Shown piece after piece: positions 10,034 through 18,468 of a stretch of 63,236 nt of DNA (its first letter is position 1; the number at the start of each line of letters is the position of its first letter). The stretch is taken from positions 1-63,236 of the forward strand of contig JANYJB010000067.1 of the NCBI GenBank assembly GCA_025361935.1, written 5' to 3'. This DNA is from Verrucomicrobiota bacterium. Its GTDB lineage: Bacteria; Verrucomicrobiota; Verrucomicrobiia; Opitutales; Opitutaceae. A model generated the notes under the pieces. It worked only from the letters and a program-made list of their open reading frames with translations. It made no database searches and was not told the origin of the DNA. Both the position numbers and the translations under genes were made by a program.

Positions 10034-11059
10034 ATGCCAAACGCGCTCAGGCTCCTCGTGCTCGCCTTCGCCCTGTGCCTCGTCGGGTCCGCCGCCGCGA
10101 TCCTGGAAACATGGGTCCACCGCCGCACTTTGGAACGGCAGCATCGCGACGGAGGCGCGCTGACCAATACCGAAAAAGACGCACTTCGCCCCTATCGCTC
10201 CGACCAGCAAAAAGCCGTCGTCATTCTCGTGGGAGTTTCCTTTGCGGCGCTTCTGGCGGTTTCTTTGGTGCCGGCGCGGCGCGGCATGACCGATGCGCCG
10301 GGCTTTAAGGACGTGCGCAAGGACATCAAAACCGTCGAGCAACTTGCCATCGCCGCCGCCACCCAAGGCGAAGCCCTTGTCCACGAACGCGACGTCCGGC
10401 AGCGCACCGAGGAAAGCCTCCTGCTCCAGCAACGGCTCGTCAGCCAGACTCTCGACGAGAAAGTCCGCCTCGGCCGCGACCTCCACGACGGCACCATCCA
10501 GTCGCTTTACGCCACCGGCCTCGTGATCGAGTCGGCCAAGGATCTTCTCCAACGCGACCCGGCGGAAGCTTCCCTCCGTCTCGACACCGCGCTTAAAACC
10601 ATCAACGACACCATCGTCAGCGTGCGCAACCACATCAAGGGTCTCTCTCCCGACAACGTTCGCCGCGACAGCCTCCTGGCCGTGCTGCGTGCGGTCGCCG
10701 AAGAACTCCGCGCCGGGCGCGACGTGTCCTTCGACTACAAAATCGACGACACGGCCGCGCTCCGCGTCTCCACCGACCAGCTAACCCAGCTCGTTCCGCT
10801 CGTGCGCGAAGCCTTAAGCAACGCACTGCGCCACGGCGAGGCCCGCAACATCACCCTGCGCCTGCACAAAGGCGACAACGCGGTGTGTCTGCTCGTGCAG
10901 GACGACGGCCGCGGCTTTGACCCCAAAGCTGGGCCCGCCAGCGGCGGCCACGGCCTAGCCAACATGCAAGCCCGTGCCGCAACCATTGGCGGCCGCCTGA
11001 CCTTCACGAGCGAACCGGGCGTCGGCACACGCATCGTCCTCACGCTCCCGGCAACTTGA
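10034..11059 (+). CDS. NarL-family sensor histidine kinase
   Basis: A 341-residue membrane kinase. Two hydrophobic segments (about 5-24 and 57-75) bracket a short polar loop of about 30 residues, so there is little extracytoplasmic sensing domain. A helical linker follows, then the HisKA_3 dimerisation segment with the phospho-accepting His in RDLHDGTIQSLYATG (His151), then a HATPase domain with REALSNALRHG (N box) and DDGRGFDP (G box). The stop falls six bases before the ATG of the regulator gene, so the two form a two-component pair. The signal is unknown; genes downstream suggest control of surface pili or glycans. Confidence 0.9.
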   Translation: MPNALRLLVLAFALCLVGSAAAILETWVHRRTLERQHRDGGALTNTEKDALRPYRSDQQKAVVILVGVSFAALLAVSLVPARRGMTDAPGFKDVRKDIKTVEQLAIAAATQGEALVHERDVRQRTEESLLLQQRLVSQTLDEKVRLGRDLHDGTIQSLYATGLVIESAKDLLQRDPAEASLRLDTALKTINDTIVSVRNHIKGLSPDNVRRDSLLAVLRAVAEELRAGRDVSFDYKIDDTAALRVSTDQLTQLVPLVREALSNALRHGEARNITLRLHKGDNAVCLLVQDDGRGFDPKAGPASGGHGLANMQARAATIGGRLTFTSEPGVGTRIVLTLPAT

Positions 11060-11064
11060 ATCCC

Positions 11065-11727
11065 ATGAAGCCCGCTTCAACCAAACCCCTTTTGCGGGTG
11101 CTGGTGGTCGACGACAGCGAAGTCGTTCGCATGGGCCTGCGCGCCCTGCTCGGAGCCGAAAAATCACTCACCATAATTGCCGAGGCCCACAACGTAGCCT
11201 CCGCCGTCGAAGCCGCGACCCGTCACCAGCCTGACGTGGTGTTGCTCGACATCCGCCTGCCCGACGGCACGGGCTTCGACGCCTGCCGCCAGATTTTACA
11301 ACGCTCGCCCGCGACCCGCGTGCTCGTGCTCACCTCCGTCGCCGACGAGGACGTGGTGGACAACGCCATCCGCGCCGGATCCCACGGCTATCTTTTGAAA
11401 GAGGTTCACGGCCGCGCCCTCGTCCAGGCGATCCACGACGTCGCCGAGGGCAAGTCCATCCTCGATCCCGCCATCACCGCGCGCGTGCTCGCCCTCATGC
11501 GGTCCACCGCCCCGGCCACCAAAAACACCCTCGCGATGCTTTCGCCTCAGGAACGCCGCGTGCTCGCCCTGATCGCAGAGGGCAAAACCAACAAAGAGGC
11601 CGCCCAGGAAATGACCCTCACCGAAAAGACGGTCAAAAATTATTTGAGCAACATCTTCGACAAACTCCACGTCTCCAGACGCTCCGAAGCGGCCGCCCTC
11701 TTCGCCAAGGATCAAGGCGGACACTAG
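11065..11727 (+). CDS. NarL/FixJ-type response regulator
   Basis: A 220-residue regulator: receiver domain with acidic pocket VVDDSE, phospho-acceptor Asp62 in VLLDIRLPDG and the conserved Lys in GYLLKEV; then a GerE/LuxR helix-turn-helix with LSPQERRVLALIAEGKTNKE and VKNYLSNIFDKLHVSRR. It would be phosphorylated by the kinase just upstream and bind promoters as a dimer. ATG at 11065 was chosen; an in-frame TTG at 11056, overlapping the kinase stop, is an alternative that adds three residues. It is followed by a possible terminator. Confidence 0.93.
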   Translation: MKPASTKPLLRVLVVDDSEVVRMGLRALLGAEKSLTIIAEAHNVASAVEAATRHQPDVVLLDIRLPDGTGFDACRQILQRSPATRVLVLTSVADEDVVDNAIRAGSHGYLLKEVHGRALVQAIHDVAEGKSILDPAITARVLALMRSTAPATKNTLAMLSPQERRVLALIAEGKTNKEAAQEMTLTEKTVKNYLSNIFDKLHVSRRSEAAALFAKDQGGH

Positions 11728-11760
11728 GGCCGTTTGGCTCTATTTATCAGGGCCTTTTTT
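11726..11760 (+). terminator. Possible rho-independent terminator after the two-component genes
   Basis: AGGGCC at 11726-11731 can pair with GGCCTT at 11751-11756 (one G-T pair) around a 19-nt loop, and a T run continues to 11760. It begins at the regulator's stop codon and lies 21 bp before the first pilin-like gene, so it may partly insulate the two operons. The stem is short and the loop long, hence moderate confidence. Confidence 0.4.
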
Positions 11761-11780
11761 CACCTAGCAATTGGCGCAAG

Positions 11781-12416
11781 ATGCGTAAAAGTGGACCCAT
11801 GCTCACCGACACGTCCCCTCATCTTGCCAAGGCGAGATACCCAGCAGGGGCTAGGGGCGGTTCGCGTCTCAACCGCAAGCGCATGTTCGCGGCGTTCACC
11901 CTCGTCGAGGCGATGGTTTCCACCGTTATTTTCACCATGTGTATGCTCGGGGTTTATACCATCGAGGTCCGGTCCTATAACATCTCCGCCCTCACGCGCT
12001 ATCGCGACAACGCCCGCGCCATCCTCCAGTCCTACGCCGATCAATTCGAACGCCTTCAAACCACCGACACCAGTGGATACACCGTGTGGCTTTTCAACAC
12101 CACCAACGGAGTCTACACCGGCGAGGGTCTCCTGTGGGACGACAACACCGGCACGCCCCAGTTGAGCGACGAAAGCACCAACATCGCCGCCGCCACGCCC
12201 TCCTCAGGACTCAGCATTACCCTGGGCTCCTCTAGCAGCACCATTCCGGCCACCGTCACCCGCCTCGTGGAGCAAATTAGTCCCACCACGGGCTCGTCCA
12301 GCTCGGCCCCCTACACCGCCGCCGGTTATCTTCTGAGGGCTACATTCTCCATCAGCTTTACCGTCTCCGGCTACCCTTACACGCAAAGCATGACCGTGCT
12401 TCGCGCCGTCCCATGA
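11781..12416 (+). CDS. Type IV pilin-like / pseudopilin protein (minor pilin 1)
   Basis: A 211-residue protein with a class III (prepilin) signal: basic leader, then AFTLVEAMVSTVIFTMCMLG with Glu at +5 after the A/F cleavage position, followed by a hydrophobic helix. The C-terminal domain is Ser/Thr-rich and has few charged residues. The start is uncertain: ATG at 11781 gives a long leader of about 38 residues, and ATG at 11799 or 11883 would shorten it. Its stop overlaps the next gene by ATGA. Likely a minor pilin or pseudopilin placed at the tip of a type IV pilus or type II secretion pseudopilus; no assembly ATPase is in the window. Confidence 0.8.
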   Translation: MRKSGPMLTDTSPHLAKARYPAGARGGSRLNRKRMFAAFTLVEAMVSTVIFTMCMLGVYTIEVRSYNISALTRYRDNARAILQSYADQFERLQTTDTSGYTVWLFNTTNGVYTGEGLLWDDNTGTPQLSDESTNIAAATPSSGLSITLGSSSSTIPATVTRLVEQISPTTGSSSSAPYTAAGYLLRATFSISFTVSGYPYTQSMTVLRAVP

Positions 12417-13792
12417 CCCCCGCCTCGTCATCTCCATTTACCCTTCGCTCTTCCCTCAACCGGGCGTTTACCTTGGTCGAGGTGATGGTCGGCATGTCCA
12501 TCGGCCTCCTGATCATGGGCGCCGTCTGCATGATTATCGTGATGTCCGCCCGCACCATCACCAAGATCACCATGCTCGACGATGCGACGACCAACACTCG
12601 CAAGCTTCAGGAGCATATCAACAAGGAGCTCTCGGCCGCCGTAAGTCAGACCACCCCTATCCGCATCGTCCCGACTTATTCCGATATAGGCACGTCCGGC
12701 CGCGCGGGCTGCATTACTTACCGCACCCAGATCGGCTCATTCGCCACTGTTCCCGCCACCACTTTAGCCAGCAGCAGTGACATCACGCTCGCCTGTCCGT
12801 CCGACGTTAACGTCGAAGTCGGTGACTACGTGATGATCGACTCCCCAAATCTGGGTAGCGGAGCCGTCGTCGCGAGCGTTTCGGACTCCCGCTCCCCCGG
12901 CACGGCCGGAAATGTCAGCGTCACGCTGACCACCTCCATCTCCGCCGCCACTATCACCAGCAATAAATCCGATGTGGCCGCCAACACCCTCGCCACGATC
13001 CAACGCCCGAGGAAATACGCCACCTTCGTCCGGACGGACAACTCCGCCCTTTCGGAACTCCGCTACTACGAAAGCACCGCCGACACCTCCTACGTCGTTC
13101 TCTCCAACAACATCGACAGCGCCACCCGCTTTCTGTTCGTGCAGACCCCAGCCGATCCTTCCGGCGGCTTTGCCACGGAGCCCGCCATCAACTGGCAGAT
13201 CACATACCTGAATGCGGATACCGCCACCTACCTCCCGGGCAGCGTGCCGACCTACTACAAGACCAATTACTCCGAAGGGGTCATCATGCCGAAATCCGGC
13301 AATCCCCTCAGCACCAATTCCTACGCCGGCATCACCACCTCGAAGTCGACCACCTCCACTACCACCTCTTCGACAACGTCGAGCTCGACCACCTCATCCA
13401 CCACCTCGAAGTCCACCACCTCGTCCACCACCTCGAAATCGACCACCTCGTCCACCACCTCGACGTCGACCACCTCCACTACCTCGAGCTCCACCACTTC
13501 GAAGTCCACCACCTCCACTACCTCCAGCTCCACTACTTCGACTTCGACCACCAAGAGCACGACCACTTCGACCACATCCAAGTCGACCACCTCGACTACT
13601 TCGACTTCGACCACAACAAGCTCCACTACGTCCACCTCCACCACCACGTCTAAGTCCACCACCACAAGCTCGACCACGTCCAAATCCACCACTTCGACCA
13701 AGTCTACCACGACCACTTCAATCCCCACCACCACCTCGAGCACGACCAGCTCCACCTCGATTCCCACCACCAGCATCCCGCTCGATGGTTGA
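12413..13792 (+). CDS. PilW-like prepilin protein with long Ser/Thr/Lys mucin-like tail
   Basis: A 459-residue protein. Residues about 17-45 form a prepilin signal (AFTLVEVMVGMSIGLLIMG), residues about 50-305 a beta-rich body, and residues about 308-455 a tail made almost only of Ser, Thr and some Lys (units such as STTSKSTTS), ending in SIPTTSIPLDG. PilW-type minor pilins do not normally carry such a tail. The tail resembles mucin-like O-glycosylation targets, and glycosyltransferase genes follow in the same transcription unit. The gene overlaps the preceding one by 4 bp and is followed 28 bp later by a PilX-like gene. Confidence 0.8.
   Translation: MTPASSSPFTLRSSLNRAFTLVEVMVGMSIGLLIMGAVCMIIVMSARTITKITMLDDATTNTRKLQEHINKELSAAVSQTTPIRIVPTYSDIGTSGRAGCITYRTQIGSFATVPATTLASSSDITLACPSDVNVEVGDYVMIDSPNLGSGAVVASVSDSRSPGTAGNVSVTLTTSISAATITSNKSDVAANTLATIQRPRKYATFVRTDNSALSELRYYESTADTSYVVLSNNIDSATRFLFVQTPADPSGGFATEPAINWQITYLNADTATYLPGSVPTYYKTNYSEGVIMPKSGNPLSTNSYAGITTSKSTTSTTTSSTTSSSTTSSTTSKSTTSSTTSKSTTSSTTSTSTTSTTSSSTTSKSTTSTTSSSTTSTSTTKSTTTSTTSKSTTSTTSTSTTTSSTTSTSTTTSKSTTTSSTTSKSTTSTKSTTTTSIPTTTSSTTSSTSIPTTSIPLDG
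13336..13783 (+). repeat. Low-complexity tandem tract encoding the Ser/Thr tail
   Basis: About 450 bp of imperfect short repeats built from TCGACCACC-like and TCCACCACC-like units encode the Ser/Thr/Lys tail of the PilW-like protein. Units vary at synonymous positions, which points to selection on the protein, but the DNA is repetitive enough for slippage or recombination to change tail length. Long antisense reading frames over it are by-products of the repeat. Confidence 0.85.
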
Positions 13793-13820
13793 GAACCCAC
13801 GCGCTCCAGTCCTTCGTGAC

Positions 13821-15845
13821 ATGAAATCCACGCAACAGCGGGGCAGCGTATTGCTGACCACCATGTTTTTCATCCTCCTCCTCACCGTGAGCGCGGCGGT
13901 GGTGCTGGATATGGCGCTGAACTCCTACAAGCTCTCCCAGCGCAACGACCTTCGCGCCAAGGCGCGCGCCGTGGCCGAAAGTGAACTCGAAAACCTCTAT
14001 TATCAGGTCAAATTCATGATTGTCGCGAGCAGCATCAATCCGTCCGACATCCCGACGCAATTGAGTTCCAGCAGTTACAATTTAGCGGACAGTGGCACCG
14101 ATCCGCGCACCGACCGCACCGCTTTCCTTGTCGCCCAACAGGCTGACAATTGGATCGTCCGGCGTTCTGTCGCCGTCGAGCAAGGCCCCGTTCTCGGCAC
14201 CATCCCCAACACCACCAAAACCGGCACGTTCACCTATTTCCTGATCCGGATTGAAGTGCTTCCGCCCGCCACCAGCCCCTATGCCGGCTCGGTAGCCGTC
14301 CGCATCGGCCGCCACGTCTACACCTCCACCTCCCCGATCTTCCAGTATAATATTTTCTCCCAAGGCGACCTGGAGTTCCTCCCCGGAGGACCCACCGTGA
14401 TCGAAGGCGACATCGCCGCCAACGGCAGCATCTACATGGCCGCTCAAAACAGCGCCTCGGCCTCGCTCACGATCAGCGGCCAAGTCCGCTATTTGAGCTC
14501 CGGCTATTTCAATTCAGATTCGGCGGGTGACACCATTTATCGTGAGGTAGGGAGTTTCAACACGGCGGCAGGGACAACCACCACCGTCGCCAACGCCAAC
14601 CTGGGCCTCAAGGCGCCGCTGGCCTCCGATGGCGTGACCGCCCTCACCGCCACCTCGAGCCAGTTGGAAACCATGGACGCCCCCGAAAATCTTCTCGGCG
14701 GCCTCGACGCGACCGCCCTCGCCAAACAATACGGCATCACCAGCGCCTCCACTTACAACGGCCTTTTCGGCAACATCAGCGCCGACCCCACGACCGCCGC
14801 AAGCTCCTACGCGACCCAATTGGCCAGCTCGGAAAACCTGGTTTACCGCTCGATGGTCGCCCCTCCCCCTTCTGCCGTCTACGCCGCCGCCGCCGCCGCC
14901 ACATCCGCCCAGCAACCCGGCGTCATCAGCGCCGAGTATCCCGCCTATTCCACCCTCTCTGGAATCGGTGCCGTCACCGACGATCCCAACGTGAGCGCCT
15001 TGCGCGCCTACAACAAAGCCGGCCTCGTCATCGCGATCGGGGCCGACGGCACCACCGTAAGCGTCACTTCAAACGCAGCCACCATCAACTCAACCATCGC
15101 CACCGCCGTCCAGGCCGCCATCACGAGCGCCACCATGTATGACCAGCGCGAAGGCCGCACTGTCGCCATCAGCCAGATCGACGTCGCCACCCTAAAAACC
15201 GCGATTGAGACATACATGCCGTCCACGTCCACAACCAGCGCCTTCAACGGCCTCCTCTACGTTTACCTCGCCAATTCATCCTCAACCGCCCCGGCCGCCG
15301 TCCGCCTTGTCAACGGCTCCGCGACGCCCAACAGCGGCACCGCCGGCGGTTTCTCCGTGGCGACCAACGGCGGTCTCTACGTCAAGGGCAACTACAACAC
15401 CACCACCACCAGCGGAGGTATTTACAATCCAGCGATGCTCATGTCCGATGCGGTCACCGTCCTTTCCTCGGCATGGACCGACAGCACCGTCAGCACCGCC
15501 ATCACATCGCGCGTGGCCACCAGCGGCACCACCACCATCGCGGCAGGCATCCTCACTGGCGCCACCTCCGCCACCTCGACCTCCGCCAGTGGCGGCGCCC
15601 AGAACCTCGTGCGCTTCTTGGAGGACTGGTATACTCCCTCCGCCTCGGTCCGCTTCTACGGGTCAATCGGCCGTCTCTTCGACTCCACCCACATGACCCG
15701 CCCCTTCAAAACCGGCACGGGCGTGTATATTCAGCCTGCGTTGCGCACGTTTGCCTTCAACAATTCCCTGAAAACGCAAACCACGCCTGGAGCCCCCCAG
15801 ATCACCGGTTTCAGCCGGGGTGGCTTCTTCACCTGGAGCCGCTGA
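13821..15845 (+). CDS. PilX-like pilus-associated protein (674 aa)
   Basis: A 674-residue protein with an N-terminal RGSVLLTTMFFILLLTVSAA hydrophobic segment typical of PilX-type minor pilins (no FTLxE motif), then a helical spine (KARAVAESELENLYYQV) and a large Ser/Thr/Ala-rich body with repeated polar beta-like stretches. It lacks a C-terminal anchor. The size is several times that of ordinary PilX and suggests an extended surface domain. ATG at 13821 was chosen; the in-frame sequence upstream is the Pro/Arg-rich shadow of the preceding tail. The stop TGA overlaps the ATG of the GT2 gene (TGATG), so pilin-like and sugar genes are translationally coupled. Confidence 0.72.
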   Translation: MKSTQQRGSVLLTTMFFILLLTVSAAVVLDMALNSYKLSQRNDLRAKARAVAESELENLYYQVKFMIVASSINPSDIPTQLSSSSYNLADSGTDPRTDRTAFLVAQQADNWIVRRSVAVEQGPVLGTIPNTTKTGTFTYFLIRIEVLPPATSPYAGSVAVRIGRHVYTSTSPIFQYNIFSQGDLEFLPGGPTVIEGDIAANGSIYMAAQNSASASLTISGQVRYLSSGYFNSDSAGDTIYREVGSFNTAAGTTTTVANANLGLKAPLASDGVTALTATSSQLETMDAPENLLGGLDATALAKQYGITSASTYNGLFGNISADPTTAASSYATQLASSENLVYRSMVAPPPSAVYAAAAAATSAQQPGVISAEYPAYSTLSGIGAVTDDPNVSALRAYNKAGLVIAIGADGTTVSVTSNAATINSTIATAVQAAITSATMYDQREGRTVAISQIDVATLKTAIETYMPSTSTTSAFNGLLYVYLANSSSTAPAAVRLVNGSATPNSGTAGGFSVATNGGLYVKGNYNTTTTSGGIYNPAMLMSDAVTVLSSAWTDSTVSTAITSRVATSGTTTIAAGILTGATSATSTSASGGAQNLVRFLEDWYTPSASVRFYGSIGRLFDSTHMTRPFKTGTGVYIQPALRTFAFNNSLKTQTTPGAPQITGFSRGGFFTWSR

Positions 15846-16723
15846 TGGCCACGACGGACCTGCGCATCGAATCAGCGACGCCATCTCCGGAAACCTCCTC
15901 CGGCGACATCCTCAAGTTTGGCGAAAACGAGGAGACCTTTGTCCTCCTGCGCGCCCGCCGCATGATTCGCCAAGGACGCTTGCAATCCCACGATCTCGTC
16001 CGCCACACCGAATACCCCGACATCGCCGTCACCGCCGTCATTCCCGCCCGCAACGAAGCCACCACCGTCGGAGCAGTCGTTCGCGAATGCCTCCATTTCG
16101 CCGCCCGCGTCATCGTGGTTGAAGGCGGTTCCACCGACAAAACCGCCGCCGTAGCCGCCGCCGCCGGCGCCCTGGTCATCCGCGACGAGGGCAAGGGCAA
16201 AGGCGCGGCCCTCCAGCTCGCCATCCGCCACGTCGAGACGCCCGTCTGCGTCTTCGTCGATGCCGACGGCTCCCACGATCCCATCGACATCCCGCTGCTC
16301 GTCGCGCCCATTCATGCGGGCACCGCCGATCACGTCACCGGTTCGCGCCTCATGGGAGGCTCCGACGAACTGCACGGCGGCGGCGACGAGTTCCTGCGCT
16401 TCACCGGTTCGGCCCTCATCACCTGCCTCATCAACATGCGGTTTGGCGTCCGCCTGTCCGATTCCCAAAACGGCTTCCGCGCCATCCGCACCGACGTATT
16501 TCGCCATCTTGGCCTGAGTTCCAAGCACACCACCATCGAGATGGAAATGATCATGGCCACCCTCGCCGCCGGATACCGCCTCGCCGAAGTTCCCACCCAC
16601 GAACGTCCGCGCGCCGCCGGTTACTCCAAGATATCCCTTTCCAGCCCCTTCACCTGGCTGTCCTACGGATGGCGGCTCGTCGAAGGTCTCTGCCGCCGCC
16701 GCACCCACAACGACGCCGCATGA
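15845..16723 (+). CDS. Family 2 glycosyltransferase (polyprenyl-phosphate sugar synthase-like)
   Basis: A 292-residue GT-A enzyme. After a roughly 60-residue N-terminal extension comes VTAVIPARNEATTVGAVV, then VVEGGSTDKT, the metal-binding FVDADGSHDP, and an acceptor region with SDSQNGFRAIRTDVF. The latter resembles dolichyl/polyprenyl-phosphate mannose or glucose synthases and related GT2. No C-terminal membrane helices. Together with the membrane protein at 18465 it could supply or use a lipid-linked sugar. Start overlaps the previous stop by 1 bp and its own stop overlaps the carbamoyltransferase start by ATGA. Confidence 0.85.
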   Translation: MATTDLRIESATPSPETSSGDILKFGENEETFVLLRARRMIRQGRLQSHDLVRHTEYPDIAVTAVIPARNEATTVGAVVRECLHFAARVIVVEGGSTDKTAAVAAAAGALVIRDEGKGKGAALQLAIRHVETPVCVFVDADGSHDPIDIPLLVAPIHAGTADHVTGSRLMGGSDELHGGGDEFLRFTGSALITCLINMRFGVRLSDSQNGFRAIRTDVFRHLGLSSKHTTIEMEMIMATLAAGYRLAEVPTHERPRAAGYSKISLSSPFTWLSYGWRLVEGLCRRRTHNDAA

Positions 16724-18468
16724 ACCCATCCTGCGACGCCGTGATCGGAGTCTGGGACGGCCACGACGCAGGCGCCGCCCTCGTGATCGACGGACGCGTC
16801 GTCCTTGCGCTCAACGAGGAACGCCTCAGCGGCCGCAAGCTCGACGTCGGCCTGCCCGTCCGAGCCATCGCCGCGATGCGTCGCGCCGCTGACGGCCGGC
16901 GGGTTGCCTGGGCTGTCACAACCTCCGATCCTGCGAAAACCCTCACCCGCCTCCTGCCTTCGACCAAGGAACGTTATTACCGTCTCCGCCGCCGTCTGGA
17001 ACCGCCCGGCCCTCTTCATGGCCTGACCGTGCGCGCCAAATATCGCCTCACCCAGTGGCCCACCTCCGGCCTGTTGCGTGCATGGGCCCGGCGTTCACTC
17101 GCCTCGGCGCTCGGCGTCCCCCGCGAAGACGTTTACCTTGTTGACCACCACGAAGCCCACGCCGCGTCCGCCGCCTTCTGGCCGGAGTGGGACGGCGACG
17201 CGTTGATCATCACCCTTGACGGCATCGGCGACGGCGAATCCGGCTCCGTCTGGAAATGGTCCAACTCGACCGCCACCCTCGAAAAACTCATCTCCATCCC
17301 TGGCTCGGCCTCGCTCGGCCTGTTCTTTGAGCACGTGACCAACGAGCTCCAGATGCGCCCTCTCGAAGACGAGGGCAAGGTCATGGCGCTCGCCACTTAC
17401 GCCGTGGATACGCCCGTAGAAACCAACCCGTTCCTCAAATGGTTCAGCCTCGCCAGTGATGCCGCCGGGCTGCCCGTGCTTCGCTGCTCCGTAGCGCCGT
17501 CCCGCATGGCCCATGAAGTGGCGCGCATCGTCTGGTGCACGCCGCGCGAACAGGTTTCCCGGCAGGCCCAGCAGACCCTGGAGCAACTCGTCCCGCGTTT
17601 CTTCTCGCAGTTGGCCAAGGCCACCGGCATCGGCCTTTTCGGCTACGCCGGCGGCGTCGCCTCCAACATCAAGGTCAACCGCCTCATCCGCTCTTCCCCG
17701 GGCATCGAACGCCTCGAAGTTTGCCCCGCGATGGGCGATGGCGGACTGGCCCTCGGCGCCGCCCTCTCCATCTGGCGACAGGTCACCGGAAAACGCCCGG
17801 AGCCCTTCGCCGATTTCCGCCTCGGCACCGACCACGGCGACCTTGGACTCAACGCCGAAACCATCGCGCGCAACATCTCGGCGCAGTTCACGCGCCCCGC
17901 CGACATCGCGCACGCCGTCGCCCGGCTTGTCGCCGACGGCGCCATCGTCATGTGGGCGCAGGGCCGCATGGAACTCGGCGCGCGCGCACTCGGCGCGCGC
18001 AGCATCGTGGCCCGCGCGGACAGCGTGACCGCTCGCGACGACCTCAACCTGCGCCTCAAGCGCCGCGTGTGGTATCAGCCGTTCTGCCCTTCCATCCTGC
18101 TTTCCGAAGCTCCGTCGCTGCTCGCCGATTTTCGCGGGCCGCAGGACATCAACCGCCACATGACGATGGGTTTTCTCACCACGCCTCGCGGCCGCTCCGC
18201 CATCGCCGGCGCCATCGGCCCCGACGGATCGTGCCGCCCGCAAATGGTCGCCGAAGATGTTGCGAACCCTTGGTATCGCATGATCGACCAGGTTCGCGTG
18301 CTCACAGGCACCGGAGCCGTCATCAACACCAGCCTCAACATGCACGGCAAACCCATGTCCGATGACGCCGCCGGCGTGGTCGCCGCATGGCTGGAAAGCG
18401 GCGTCGGATACCTCGCCCTCGGCTCCGCCCTGCTCTCCAAACCGACCGCTTTCCCTCATTTGACATGA
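16720..18468 (+). CDS. NodU/CmcH-family O-carbamoyltransferase
   Basis: A 582-residue protein of the family that moves a carbamoyl group from carbamoyl phosphate, via ATP, to a hydroxyl of a sugar or other small molecule. The N-terminal Kae1-like domain has WDGHDAGAAL near the start and the metal-binding DHHEAHAASA (about 140-150), followed by GYAGGVASNIKVN. The C-terminal YrdC-like domain contains GRMELGARALGARSIVA and NTSLNMHGKPM. The usual EFGPRALGNRS is slightly altered. The neighbours imply a glycan or an amino-sugar-like acceptor. Four-base overlaps on both sides. Confidence 0.88.
   Translation: MNPSCDAVIGVWDGHDAGAALVIDGRVVLALNEERLSGRKLDVGLPVRAIAAMRRAADGRRVAWAVTTSDPAKTLTRLLPSTKERYYRLRRRLEPPGPLHGLTVRAKYRLTQWPTSGLLRAWARRSLASALGVPREDVYLVDHHEAHAASAAFWPEWDGDALIITLDGIGDGESGSVWKWSNSTATLEKLISIPGSASLGLFFEHVTNELQMRPLEDEGKVMALATYAVDTPVETNPFLKWFSLASDAAGLPVLRCSVAPSRMAHEVARIVWCTPREQVSRQAQQTLEQLVPRFFSQLAKATGIGLFGYAGGVASNIKVNRLIRSSPGIERLEVCPAMGDGGLALGAALSIWRQVTGKRPEPFADFRLGTDHGDLGLNAETIARNISAQFTRPADIAHAVARLVADGAIVMWAQGRMELGARALGARSIVARADSVTARDDLNLRLKRRVWYQPFCPSILLSEAPSLLADFRGPQDINRHMTMGFLTTPRGRSAIAGAIGPDGSCRPQMVAEDVANPWYRMIDQVRVLTGTGAVINTSLNMHGKPMSDDAAGVVAAWLESGVGYLALGSALLSKPTAFPHLT

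Noticed and set aside
8710-10308. 532-residue reading frame on the plus strand over metG
   Set aside because: Antisense shadow of metG; metG carries HIGH and KMSKS motifs.
13336-13783. CRISPR-like array
   Set aside because: Units are too short and irregular, without unique spacers, and are translated.
13321-13800. 159-residue Val/Glu-rich frame on the minus strand
   Set aside because: Mirror of the Ser/Thr repeat; a by-product of the simple sequence.
13212-13820. Pro/Arg-rich N-terminal extension of the PilX-like gene
   Set aside because: It is the out-of-frame reading of the preceding Ser/Thr tail; a prepilin-type start is at 13821.
17095-18459. 454-residue minus-strand frame over the carbamoyltransferase
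   Set aside because: Antisense shadow; the plus-strand product has clear family motifs.
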